DNA of 64,000 nucleotides from Scalesia atractyloides. Taxonomy: Eukaryota; Streptophyta; Magnoliopsida; Asterales; Asteraceae. Below, one piece after another: positions 1 to 8,964 of the stretch. The notes below the pieces were generated by a model. That model was not told the origin of the DNA, searched no databases, and saw only the letters and a list, made by a program, of their open reading frames with translations. Position numbers and translations under genes: made by a program. The DNA lies in the NCBI GenBank assembly GCA_947069175.1, contig CAMTDV010000022.1, forward strand, positions 39,413,027 through 39,477,026, read 5' to 3'. Each line of letters begins with the position of its first letter. The first letter of the stretch is position 1.

Positions 1-1263
1 GACCTTTGGCACCTCCTGTGCCACCATTTCCATTGTTGTTGTTGTTATTGTTGTTGTTGTGGTTATTGTGGTTGTGGTTGTTCCCACCATTGTTATTGTT
101 GTTACGCAGCTGTGGGCAGTCTCTTTTGAAGTGGGCAGTGCTACCACACTGATAGCATCCCCGGTTAACACCCTGTTGTAGGCCTTGGGGTTGATTTTGG
201 TTCTGTCGGGACATGATTTCCCCACGACAATCCTTTGCCGCATGTCCCATCTTGCCACATCGTTGGCAGCGATTTCCGGCACAAGGGCCGTTATGGTGAA
301 GATTACAGCGGGTGCACTGCGGCTTTCGACCTACATAGCCGCTTGCGTTCTGGTTGTTGTTGTTGTTGTTGGCGGGCTGATTTTGGTGACCCCGGTGGCT
401 GTTGTAATGATTGAACCGTTTCTGGTTCCCCTGTTGCGGCTGGGATGACGAAGACTGTCGAGCAGACGAGTCTTCAAACTTTCTTTTATTGTCAGGGGCA
501 ACTTTAGTTGTACCCCGTGCTGGCAACTTCTTTTGTTCCACCGCCTTATCGGTGAGTTTGTGCGCCAATCGGATTGCTTGATGCTCAGTTACAGGGTTAC
601 TAGCCATTACCATACCCTGAATCTCCGGAACCAGACCCCCAAGGTAGAACTCGAGCCGTTTCTCCACAGTGTTAGCCAGATCGGGACATAGAAATACCAA
701 GTCATGATGTTTTGCTGTGTAAGCTTCGATGTCAGATCCCACCATCTTGTGGTTCCATAAGGCTTGCTCCAACTGTTGCACTTTGTCTCGTGGACAGTAC
801 TCCTCTTTGATTAGGGCCTTGAACTCGGCCCAGGCCATTGCATTTGCAGCAATAAGTCCACGCGTTTGGACTTGTGCATTCCACCAAGTTAGTGCCCCGT
901 CTTCCAGTGTTGAGGCTGCGTACTTGACCTTGTTGGCCTCTAGACAGTTGCACATTTCAAATACCGATTCAGATTTTTCGATCCAGCGGACAAGTCCAAT
1001 CGGTCCTTCTGCCCCTGAGAATTTGCTTGGTTTCGCGTCGACGAACATCTTGTAGGGGTTAAAACCCCCTCCTGCTGATAGAGAACAGGTAGTCAGCGAG
1101 GAATTCTACTAGCCCAACTATTAGATTTTCACACGAAAATTTAATAATGGTTACCTGCCGGTTGGTTCTGAACACCCGCTAGAGCCGTGTTCACGTGCTC
1201 TTGAATCATGGCAGCTAGTTCTTCGGGCGTCATGTTAAGGTTTCCACGTCGTCCAGTTGCCAT
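1..1263 (-). CDS. gag polyprotein of element A (partial at left edge)
   Basis: Structural capsid/nucleocapsid protein of a gypsy element. The minus strand starts at ATG 1263 (MATGRRGNLNM, then a PEELAAMIQEHVN helix). The frame meets a TAA after about 38 codons. If an 83-nt GT-AG segment (1154 to 1072) is removed, the reading continues without a stop to the window edge. The second part has the retrotransposon gag core (ALTWWNAQV, then EEYCPRDKVQQLE and FYLGGLVPEIQG). It is followed by a basic Ser/Gln-rich linker, an upstream Cys/His cluster (CTRCNLHHNGPC), two CCHC knuckles (CQRCGKMGHAAKDC and CYQCGSTAHFKRDC), and a long Asn/His-rich tail coded by AAC repeats. The AAC runs are low complexity and may vary in length. 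No internal stop was found apart from the intron or frameshift region. Confidence 0.85.
1072..1154 (-). other. Candidate intron in gag of element A
   Basis: An 83-nt stretch begins GTAACC and ends CTATCAGCAG on the minus strand. It contains in-frame stops. Removing it joins codon GCA, a split Gly codon and GGGGGTTTTAAC in the same frame as the downstream gag core. A 1-base frameshift mutation would not by itself remove all its stops. No transcript evidence is available. Confidence 0.5.
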
Positions 1264-1523
1264 TTAGATCTTCGAAAAACAACATAAACACACCCCGATA
1301 AGTCTATATATCCAATATAGTTATCCTACTTCGTACTTGAATAATTATCAAGTTATGTCAACTCAAATATATTAAATAGTCAAAAGAAATACTTGATTAA
1401 ATGAAGTTTCAACGTCTTACAAAGTGCCAACCAAACATATGAATTCACTATAAAGTCTCAAGTTTAAACACAAGTAGGAAGATAAATAGTCTGGAGGAAA
1501 GTAAATAAAATAAGCGAGACGTG

Positions 1524-2190
1524 TCAGTCGTCTACGTCTCCATCCCCCAAATCACTGTCGTTGCCGTCATCCTGCGCGGCATTTCCAGCTTCTACAGCTG
1601 GATCCTCCTCTGGATCCTCCTCTGGGTCCTCCTCTGGATCCTCTTCTAGATCCTCTTCAGGGTCCTCCTCTGGATCCTCTTCCGGATCCTCCTCTACCGG
1701 CTCTGGAGGGGCCGGTGCTGGTGCAGGTGCTTGATTTTGCTCTAGCTCCTGAATGCTCCAACTATTTTCCAGGACTCTGTCTTCGAGCCAGTCGGCTCTT
1801 ATCTGCTCAGCACGCGGATCTCTGGCTAAGGTGTTACGAGCTATCTTACCCGTATGTTGCTCTTCCTCGAGCGAGTCGGTTTTTCCTGTCAGTTGTCGGA
1901 TCATCCATCCCTGTGCTAGGATGGTTTCCTGCATTCTTTCTAGTTGTTCTTGTTGCGTTCTGTATCATGTTTCTAAGTAGGTCATTTCCTACTTCTACAC
2001 AGTTAACCGGTCTGACCGGCACAGCGATGATTGGGCGTGATGACGACCCCTCCCCCAGAGCGAGCCTTTTCCTCGCAGCTGAGCGTGTTTCCACGCCATA
2101 AGATGGTAAGGGTTCCACCATAGGTGCCTTTCCTGGAGCTCTTGGTGGCGTAAGTTTGTCGGATGATGATGACGATGATGATGACGACAT
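1524..2190 (-). pseudogene. Accessory ORF between PBS and gag of element A (frameshifted)
   Basis: Sense-strand ORF upstream of gag, starting at ATG 2190 with a run of nine Ser after Met (MSSSSSSSSSDK). A second open segment in another frame ends at 1524. The frames join naturally near 1958, where a one-base indel replaces a Gln/Glu-rich coil (QQEQLERMQETI). The C-terminal half carries a tandem DPEE repeat, about eight units with one Leu variant, preceded by an Ala-Pro run, and ends in a strongly acidic tail (DLGDGDVDD). Intact length would be about 220 residues. I do not recognise a named domain. It may be a gag-like N-terminal protein or an independent accessory protein. The acidic repeat is also visible in the DNA as tandem GGATCCTCCTCT-like units at 1600-1690. 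Confidence 0.6.
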
Positions 2191-2380
2191 TGCCTGTTAG
2201 GTTGTGTGGTTAGTTACGAGTTGTTTTCATTTCTTATTATGAAGTCATAATCTACATAACACAGTTGTGGTACATCGCATAACAAGATATAATAGTTAGG
2301 TGCCAAACTACGTCTAGTGTCGTGTATTCAGCTATAGTTTAGGTCTACTTCTAATGCAAACCTGGTTCTCTATAGCTAGT

Positions 2381-2393
2381 GGCTCTGATACCA
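2381..2393 (-). other. Primer-binding site of element A (tRNA-Met type)
   Basis: Minus strand reads TGGTATCAGAGCC, the usual plant initiator-tRNA-Met primer site, three bases (GAT) inside the LTR end at 2397. This fixes the LTR as the 5' LTR and the element as minus-strand. Confidence 0.92.
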
Positions 2394-2837
2394 ATCTGTC
2401 ACACCCTCAATTTCCACTTGCGGAGTTTTACCGCGAGGCGTGTGAACAAACCAGAATCTGAAACACTAGTACGTCGAACGACTCTATATGATTTGATAAT
2501 ACGTTTTCCAAAAATCATTTGTTTAACCATTCATCGTAGATTTTATATTGTTTTAGTTAGTTACCAAAGTTTAGCGGAAGCATTAGTTTTTATGGTTGAG
2601 CGGAAGCATAAAATAAGTAGAGAAACGGGCGCCAACACAAACGCCAAAACAAATGAAAAACCCAAAACAATGTTTGTAAATGAGACTCGATAAAAGATGT
2701 CTTGTTCAATGCGTGTGAGTGCACCTATTGCTCCTAGCGTCCTGAGAAACATGTAAAGAAACAAGTGTCAACATTAAAGATGAGTGAGTTCACAGGTTTT
2801 CATAAATTCGTTTGTTCGGTTATGAGTTTGTTTCCCC

Positions 2838-3010
2838 GTTATCCCTAACCCGGGATAACGACTAGTTCCATTATTCCCAACCCGGAATAATAATGTTGTT
2901 GGTTCCATTATCCCTAACCTGGGATAATATTGCTGATGGTTCCATTATTCCCAACCCGGAATAATATTGTTGTTTGTTCCATTATTCCTAACCCGGAATA
3001 ATAATGTTGA
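2838..3010. repeat. Palindromic tandem repeats in LTR A
   Basis: Five imperfect units of about 36 bp. Each is built on an inverted pair of the type ATTATTCC-CAACC-GGAATAAT (two units have ATTATCCC/GGGATAAT) followed by a TTGTTGGTTC-like spacer. Each unit could form a short hairpin. Compensating changes in the two arms (ATTCC with GGAAT, ATCCC with GGGAT) keep the pairing. Confidence 0.8.
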
Positions 3011-4824
3011 TTCGTAAATAAGTTCAATGTTAACATATATAGGTAGCTAGCCTAAAGTTATGTCACGTAAGTGTTCGCGATCGAAGCTGACTGTTGTGCC
3101 TCCGTGTTGCCAGGCCTATCACTGACCATGGCGAAGTTAGGCCAAATTATTCACCCGTTGACCATACCCGGTCGGCTAGCGCGACTAGCTCGGATGGGGC
3201 TTGTCGGGCCCAGTAGTACTACTTATAATTCCCCCGCTATTAAAACCCAATACTAACGATCCGAGAGATTGACGAGGACTTAAGTGATATAGCTGCTTAG
3301 TGACCATAACGTTACATTAACATTAACTTAGTTACCGAATAGTTATGTGACGTTAATTTCATATAACGTAAAGAGATTGAGTTGAAGAGTGTATACATGT
3401 TTCTCCCCCTGTTGTTTAAAACCGGATAAAATTAGGGGCCGTGAACTCACCTTTAGTTGCTCGGTTAGTGTAGCAAAGAAGTTGTAAGGGATGGGACCGC
3501 TAATTGCGTCCTAACAAACCAATTGATTTCAAGTCAGTGTGTGAACACACCAATACAAATTCTACACGTAATTTACGCACAAAGTGATACACACAACAAA
3601 ATACCTAACACTCAAACATGCATGCAAGTATCCTCATGTGAACATAGTAACAAAACAATTTATCATGAACATAATCCAATCCATGCAACAATTTGGTGCA
3701 CACAATCACAAGTTATCAAATTTCAGCTTACATACTCATAATTCAGCTGTTTTCTGGGATTTTTATAAAATAGTTCCAACGTTCCAAAAATTCCAATTAT
3801 TTTACAGCAGGTGACAACTATATTGTAGAAATTTATATAAATTTTTCAAGTCCTAATTCTTTACCATTTAACCATAAATATTAATATACTAGGCTGCAGT
3901 CAGATTCGTCGCTTTCTGACTGCAGTCCACGGAAGAATTTATTTAAAAATCACTGATCGTCCCATTAACAAAATTCCAGTTGGAGTTGCCGGAAATTTCC
4001 ATACCTAGTTTCTGTACAAATTTCATGATTCGACTCCCTACTGATTTTAAAATCCAACTCGATAAACAACTAACAAAATTTCAGGATTTTCACAGCTTTA
4101 GTTACTGAACTTATTTGGCCACTTAAAAATATCCAACGACTTCAGAAAAATATGAATCTAACGCCATTAGATTCGTTATTCAAATCTCTACGTTTTAGAC
4201 TTCAGAAAATCCGTTTTTCGACAACTAATGACCGAGTTACAGCCAGTTGAAGTCGGCTGTAACTATCACTCAGCAACCTGTTTCAGCATTTTGTTACCAC
4301 TAATTCGCATAAACCGTCAATATAATGAACCTAGGCAATCAAGAACCGATTTTTCTAATCATAGATCAATACATATATTACATCCATGCAAACCCTAATC
4401 AATATCTCTAGTTTTTATAAACAAAACACACTTGCAAACTATGAGTTCCGAAAACAATCATACATGCAACACTTTGATAATTCAGCCGATTAACAACATA
4501 CTGACTACATTCAAACATATATAATCCAAATATGATCTTGCAAACAATTATAAATCCTTACCTTTAAATCAAGCTTAATGAACCGTGAGTAGATGAGGAA
4601 CCGATGATCAAGGATAGTTGCGACCGAGAGGATGAAAGGAACAAGCTGCTCGCGACCGAGAAGGTGATGTAGGGTTGATCAGATCAAGATGATGAAGGAA
4701 GAGGTTGCTCGCGATCAATGGAACAAGAGTAAGGCTGTTTGCGGTCGAAGAGAATGAACAAGGGCTGCCGTCGGCTTCTTAGGTATTAGGGTTTTGTGTT
4801 TGTGAAGGATCATGCATGTGTTAG

Positions 4825-4833
4825 TATATATAG
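4825..4833 (-). promoter_or_regulatory. Probable TATA box of LTR A
   Basis: Minus strand CTATATATA about 300 bp inside the LTR. Sequence 25-35 bases downstream (near 4795) could be the start of R. Only the motif and its position support this. Confidence 0.45.
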
Positions 4834-5136
4834 GCGCAAGATGATCAAGAAAGGGGAATAGGTTGCGGTTTGGGTTTGATCTCGTGGCCGAGAGTGGTTT
4901 GGGTTGGTTGGTTTGGGTTTAAAACTTGGTTCACTCCTAGAGTCACAAGGAATCGAGGTTGGTTCGTGTCGCGGTTCGGTTCGGTTCGTGTACATGTTTA
5001 CCATAATTATTTTATAACTAAAACAATCACATAATCGCACATCACGTATTCACTAACTCGTACACGTTTAATACGTAGCATATAATTTATTCGACAAGTA
5101 TTGCGTTTAAGTTATCCGAAAAACCAGGATGTCACA

Positions 5137-6510
5137 GTAATGATTGTAAGAAATTATTCCTCGGGTGACTAAGGCGATGATACCAAAGCTCCTGTGAAAT
5201 GGCTGCAAAAGTAGATTGGTTTGAGATGCCAGAGATGAGTGAGGGATTGAGAGTTTAAAGATCACCGCTACTGTTGCACCAGATAATGGGTGTTCGGGTC
5301 TTGTAATCCTTCACAAGAAAACCAAAAACATCAAATTCAATAGATATTAGGTTAATCGGTTGTGAGGCGACGCACAGAGATTAGAAATTGATTAATTTCG
5401 GGGTGCGTAAAGAACATTAATTAGCTTTAGAGGTGGATTAGGTGTTGGTAAGATTTGGTTGCCATATCTGTGAACTAGGATGGTCGTACCATTGCCAAGG
5501 ATAATATTTTGTTTAATGCTATTATTAAAAAAAGTATGAAAATTACCCATGGTGTTGGACAACTAACAGGTGGCTCCGGTGTCCATCACTTGTTTGCCCA
5601 GTTAATTCAGGGACACCGTATACAGTGCCAGTTCGATGTTGGTGGGCTCATAAGTATTGACATAGTGGGCTTGATTGGGGCGAGGCCCAAGTATGCCGTT
5701 AGCGAGTTAGAGTGGGCCGTGTTGGATGTGGCGGGCTGTGATGGTTGGGTCAGATATGGGAAGGGAGGTGAGGCCCATTGATAACGCTGCTGAGGAATCC
5801 ATGTGGGCTGGTAATTCTGCTGTGGGCCGGCCCAGGGTGAGTTGTATGGAGGTGGGTATTGGTTCCAGTAAAACTGTTGGGAATACCCCCGGAACCCCAC
5901 CCACATCCATTGGGTCCGCACCGATGTCCCCTACCGCGAGAGCGTCCATGGCCACTTGATCGATCCGATGTGTCTGACGACTGAGTTTTACCGGAGGTGG
6001 CGTGAAGGGCAGTGCCGGCAGACGTGGCACCGCTAAAGAGGACTCGACTTTCCTTGATTCTTCAAGTAAGAGACGAGATCTAGCCTGATAAAAACTGGGC
6101 AGCGGGTCAGTTTCTTGTAGAAGCATGGCGAGTGAGCCATATTGAGGCCGATGATGAGTTGCATAACGAGATCAGAATCCGTTACAACTTTGCCAACGTT
6201 TGCGAGTTGGTCCGATAGCATCTTCAACTGTTGACAATATGCAGAGGCATTCGGGAAATTGTTAAGTCGAGTATTAGTGAATTTATTTGCGAAATGAATC
6301 GCCCTGGTGGTTTTATTATCTTGAAAAATACCGCGAGTGTTGTCCAGGCATCACAAGCGGTGGTATTGAGTTTGAGTATGGTGTAGAGGAGATCGTACCG
6401 TAGATCCACTGAAGGACAATAGCGTCGATACGTTCCCATGATTCAGAAGGGGCGACTGGAGGTGGTTGTTTCGGATCTGCAGAGGCTGTGGGTTTGGGTG
6501 GATTTTTCTA
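5137..6510 (-). pseudogene. copia gag (UBN2-type) to protease, broken
   Basis: Minus-strand reading in shifting frames gives copia gag signatures: SESWERIDAIVLQWIYGTI, then LKMLSDQLANVG, DLVMQLIIGLN and ETDPLPSFYQARSRL. A Pro/Gln-rich linker (5607-5921) follows. Next is a copia protease stretch with an MDTGAT active site near 5565, then ILGNGTTILVHRYG and LINVLYAPRN. The last recognisable motif is a pre-integrase LWYHRLSHP-like run next to 5150. At least four frame changes and several stops are present. Translation ends where LTR A starts. Confidence 0.75.
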
Positions 6511-6513
6511 TGA

Positions 6514-6529
6514 GGCCACTCGGTGTGGG
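6514..6529 (+). repeat. Left terminal inverted repeat of the Harbinger element
   Basis: GGCCACTCGGTGTGGG; matches the inverted right end with one change (C/T at position 4). Preceded by TGA. Confidence 0.75.
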
Positions 6530-6800
6530 GGTCGTCCAGGCCCAGCCTGGCCCGGCGACGCCCTCAACACTGCCCCGGGTGGTCCGGCGGCGTCTTGGGC
6601 ATCCGTAGGGAGACGTTGGTGACAGACCGGTTTTATACCAAAACTAGTCATTGGCTAGTTTAAAATAAATTCAATTTTTTTAAATCTTTTATTCGCCCAC
6701 CTTATAAACATATACCCTTTATTCCCCCACTTTTAACCTAAAACTTTTTAATCTCTTCCAATTTTTCATACACAACCATATTATTTTTTAAAATATAGGC

Positions 6801-8096
6801 ATATCTTCTTCTTCATCATGGTGTTCATCATCTTCGGGTGAGGGCGAATTATTTATTGCAAACTTCATTATGCAAGCAGCACAGATGATCATGGAGGAGG
6901 AGGAAGGGGAAGAAATGTTGTCACAACCGCAAACTAGGGTGGCCGCCTTAAATCGACAACGAGAAGGTATTTAATTCGTTGTTAATAACGTATTTAATTT
7001 TTTATTGTATCTTTATTTTGATGTACTTTCCTAATTTACATAATTTGTTGTTAACAATCAGCTGGGCATGATAGTTTAGTGGCCGATTACTTTGCTGACG
7101 AACCTGTGTACACGGACGAGATGTTTAGACGTCGGTTCCGAATGAGTCGTCGACTATTCTTACGTATAGCAGACGACTTGGCACTGTCTGATCCATATTT
7201 CACACTTCGATGCGACGCTAGGGGTCGTAGGGGATTCACCACTTTACAAAAATGTACCGAGGCCATTCGCCTGCTCGCAACGGTACTGTACCCGATTCGT
7301 TGGACGAGTATTTAAGGATGTCCGAAAGAACTTCACGTGAATGTTTGCACAAGTTTTGCAAATTGATCGTGACGTAATATAGCAAAAAATATTTGTGGAA
7401 ACCAAACGCAAACGACGTCCAAAAATTATATCAAGCGCACGAAGACAGACATGGTTTTCCAGGAATGCTCGGAAGCATTGATTGCATGCACTGGCCCTGG
7501 AAGAACTGCCCTACTTCCTGGCAAGGTCAATATACTCGGGGCAATCATGGTCATCCAACAATAGTACTAGAGGCTGTTGCGTCACAGGATCTTTGGATTT
7601 GGCATGCCTTTTTTTGTCTGCCTGGTTCACTTAATGGCCTTAACATTATCTACCAATCACAGATATTTGACGACGTAATCCAAGGAATACAGGCGCGGTT
7701 ACTACCTTGCAGATGGAATATACCGATGTACTCTATAATCATTAAAACTATTCCGCACCCGACAGACGATAAAAGAAAGAAATTTGCCAAGTTTCAAGAT
7801 GGGCAAGAAAAGATATTGAACGGTGTTTCGGGGTTCTACAAAAAAAGTGGCATATCATTGAATATCCAGCACGTTCTTTTACACCACAGAGGTTGCAATA
7901 CATTATGTATGCTTGTATCTTGCTGCATAACATGATCATCGAAGACGAGGGTAGAGCGATCTGTGATTACGACGAAAACACGTCTAGCGGGAATTCTGCT
8001 CCAGTGAGTGTAGAGCAACAAGATTTAAACGAATTATCTCTACGTAACGAGTACATACATCACAACCTACAAGTGGACTTGGTGGACTATATTTAG
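6801..8096 (+). pseudogene. Harbinger-type DDE transposase (plant transposon protein family), broken
   Basis: Nuclease of the PIF/Harbinger superfamily. Exon 1 appears to start at 6801, where ATA replaces an expected ATG before a Ser run, and reads EGELFIANFIMQAAQMIMEE. A 95-bp GT-AG intron (6967-7061) splices in frame to GHDSLVADYFADEP and RMSRRLFLRIADDL. A frameshift near 7285 and a stop near 7370 follow. The catalytic core has the first Asp (GSIDCMHWPWKNCP). At the second site GSLNGLNIIYQS stands where the family has NNDIN, so that Asp is lost. The Glu region (DIERCFGVLQKKWHI) survives in another frame at 7806. The C-terminus (YIMYACILLHNMIIEDEG) is intact to 8096. Sequence between the second Asp and the Glu is shortened. 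Not functional. Confidence 0.85.
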
Positions 8097-8329
8097 AACA
8101 ACACACATAATGAACCCACCGACGACATGCCGGATGAAGACTAGCAGTTTTTTTTAATATTATGTTGGTTTATTTAATGTAATGTTTGAATTAATATTTA
8201 ATTTTAGTTTTGATAAATATATTGCCAAAATTAAAAAGAAAAATAAAAAAACTAGATGGGGTCAGGTCGTCACCCATTTCCTTGACGTGGATGCGAACGT
8301 GACGGGTCATCCTCCTGGGAGGCCCGTCA

Positions 8330-8345
8330 CCCACACCGAGTAGCC
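8330..8345 (-). repeat. Right terminal inverted repeat of the Harbinger element
   Basis: Minus strand GGCTACTCGGTGTGGG; followed on plus by TAA, the probable target duplication. Confidence 0.75.
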
Positions 8346-8348
8346 TAA

Positions 8349-8493
8349 GGTGTTCATACACCATGTAGGCTTTTCACTGTATTTTGAAAAGCTCAAACCA
8401 TGATGTGTATTGGGCAGATTCCATCTCAATGTTGATGGGTATTAGAGTGTTAATGTTAGAGACACTGACAGCTGGATGAATTTTGGACTCCAT
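8349..8493 (-). pseudogene. copia gag N-terminus, separated by the Harbinger insertion
   Basis: From ATG 8493 the minus strand reads MESKIHPAVSVSNINTLIPI, then NIEMESAQYTSWFELFKIQ, a stop, and KAYMVYEHL: the usual N-terminal copia gag pattern. The next expected residues continue at 6510 on the far side of the DNA transposon. Confidence 0.7.
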
Positions 8494-8592
8494 TGGAGTG
8501 AAAGGGGTAGGCTGTAGAGAAAAAAAAAGATGGAAGGCAGAGGAGAAAAGGGTAGAGATTGGAGCAGAGGGTTGGGGACGGTGGTTAGGTCA

Positions 8593-8739
8593 AGCTTTGA
8601 TACCCTGAAGGGATTGGTTAATCAACTTTCTTGATTATAATTGCATAAACCTTTGCCTTATATACAACCTACCTATCCTCTATTAGTGGAGAGATTATCT
8701 CCTACATGAATACAAATATAATTACAATATCTTCTATCA
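8593..8739 (-). repeat. Short copia 5' LTR with degenerate PBS
   Basis: The minus strand has GGTATCAAAGCT (8604-8593), close to the tRNA-Met primer site. Just outside is an LTR end (CCCTTCA, inner edge 8606). The LTR carries a GTATATAAGGC TATA-like motif and TGTAGGAGATAATCTCTCC-like sequence. The outer edge at TGATAGAAGATATTG (8739) is only my best guess; with it the LTR is about 134 bp. Confidence 0.4.
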
Positions 8740-8964
8740 TATTAATCATATGCTATTAATATCAATAAATTAATTTAACGACTCATTTGCGACCGCTTAG
8801 AAATCCGTAAATGAGTAATGCTTTTAATAAATCAATTTAGAAGGTTTTAAAATATAAAAATATACTTTTATCAATTCTTAAATCATTCAATTCTTTTTTT
8901 TATATAGAGTAAATTCTCATTTTTTACTTGATGTTTGCTTTAAAATTTCATTTTAGTCTAAATA
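8740..8964. other. AT-rich stretch, nothing recognised
   Basis: Between the presumed copia LTR and the first Tat codons. May hold the outer part of the copia LTR or unrecognised Tat sequence. No ORF or repeat that I can support. Confidence 0.4.

Larger units (their letters stand above)
1..5136 (-). mobile_element. Element A: Ty3/gypsy LTR retrotransposon, 5' part (right-hand end)
   Basis: Read on the minus strand the order is LTR (5136 to 2397), tRNA-Met primer-binding site, leader with an accessory ORF, then gag running off the left edge; pol and the 3' LTR lie outside the window. The long LTR and the gag with CCHC knuckles fit plant Ty3/gypsy, probably the chromovirus side, but no pol is present to fix the lineage. 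The element sits inside the pre-integrase region of a minus-strand copia element that resumes at 5137, so it is younger than that copia. The target duplication cannot be checked because the other end is missing. Confidence 0.85.
2397..5136 (-). repeat. 5' LTR of element A (2740 bp)
   Basis: On the minus strand the LTR starts TGTGACATCC (5136) and ends GGGTGTGACA (2397), beside the PBS. It has no convincing ORF. It contains a block of palindromic tandem repeats near its 3' end and a TATA box about 0.3 kb from its 5' end. The same LTR family recurs as a solo copy at 51784-54440, recognisable from its 3' terminus (CACCCTCAATTTCCAC on plus) and from similar CCCGGGAAT-type hairpins. Confidence 0.9.
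6514..8345 (+). mobile_element. PIF/Harbinger DNA transposon inserted in copia gag
   Basis: Terminal inverted repeats GGC(C/T)ACTCGGTGTGGG occur at 6514-6529 and, inverted, at 8330-8345. Flanking trinucleotides are TGA (6511-6513) and TAA (8346-8348), a slightly decayed form of the TWA target duplication typical of this superfamily. The cargo is a plus-strand transposase pseudogene. The inner ends are GC-rich and the middle AT-rich. The flanks on both sides are pieces of the same copia gag, which supports the boundaries independently. Confidence 0.85.
5137..8739 (-). mobile_element. Ty1/copia element (5' part), host of element A and a Harbinger transposon
   Basis: Minus-strand order: short LTR (8739 to 8606), degenerate PBS (8604-8593), gag N-terminus, Harbinger insertion (8345-6514), rest of gag, protease, then the pre-integrase motif where element A begins. 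Integrase and RT would lie left of A, outside the window. It appears older than both insertions. Many frameshifts and stops show long decay. Confidence 0.75.

Noticed and set aside
185..448. Plus-strand ORF with a Val-rich segment
   Set aside because: Shadow of the AAC/Asn-rich gag region on the minus strand.
1715..2101. Plus-strand ORF of 128 residues
   Set aside because: Antisense shadow of the accessory ORF of element A.
2838..3010. CRISPR-like array of palindromic repeats
   Set aside because: Plant retrotransposon LTR context, spacers nearly identical to each other, no cas genes; these are tandem hairpin repeats.
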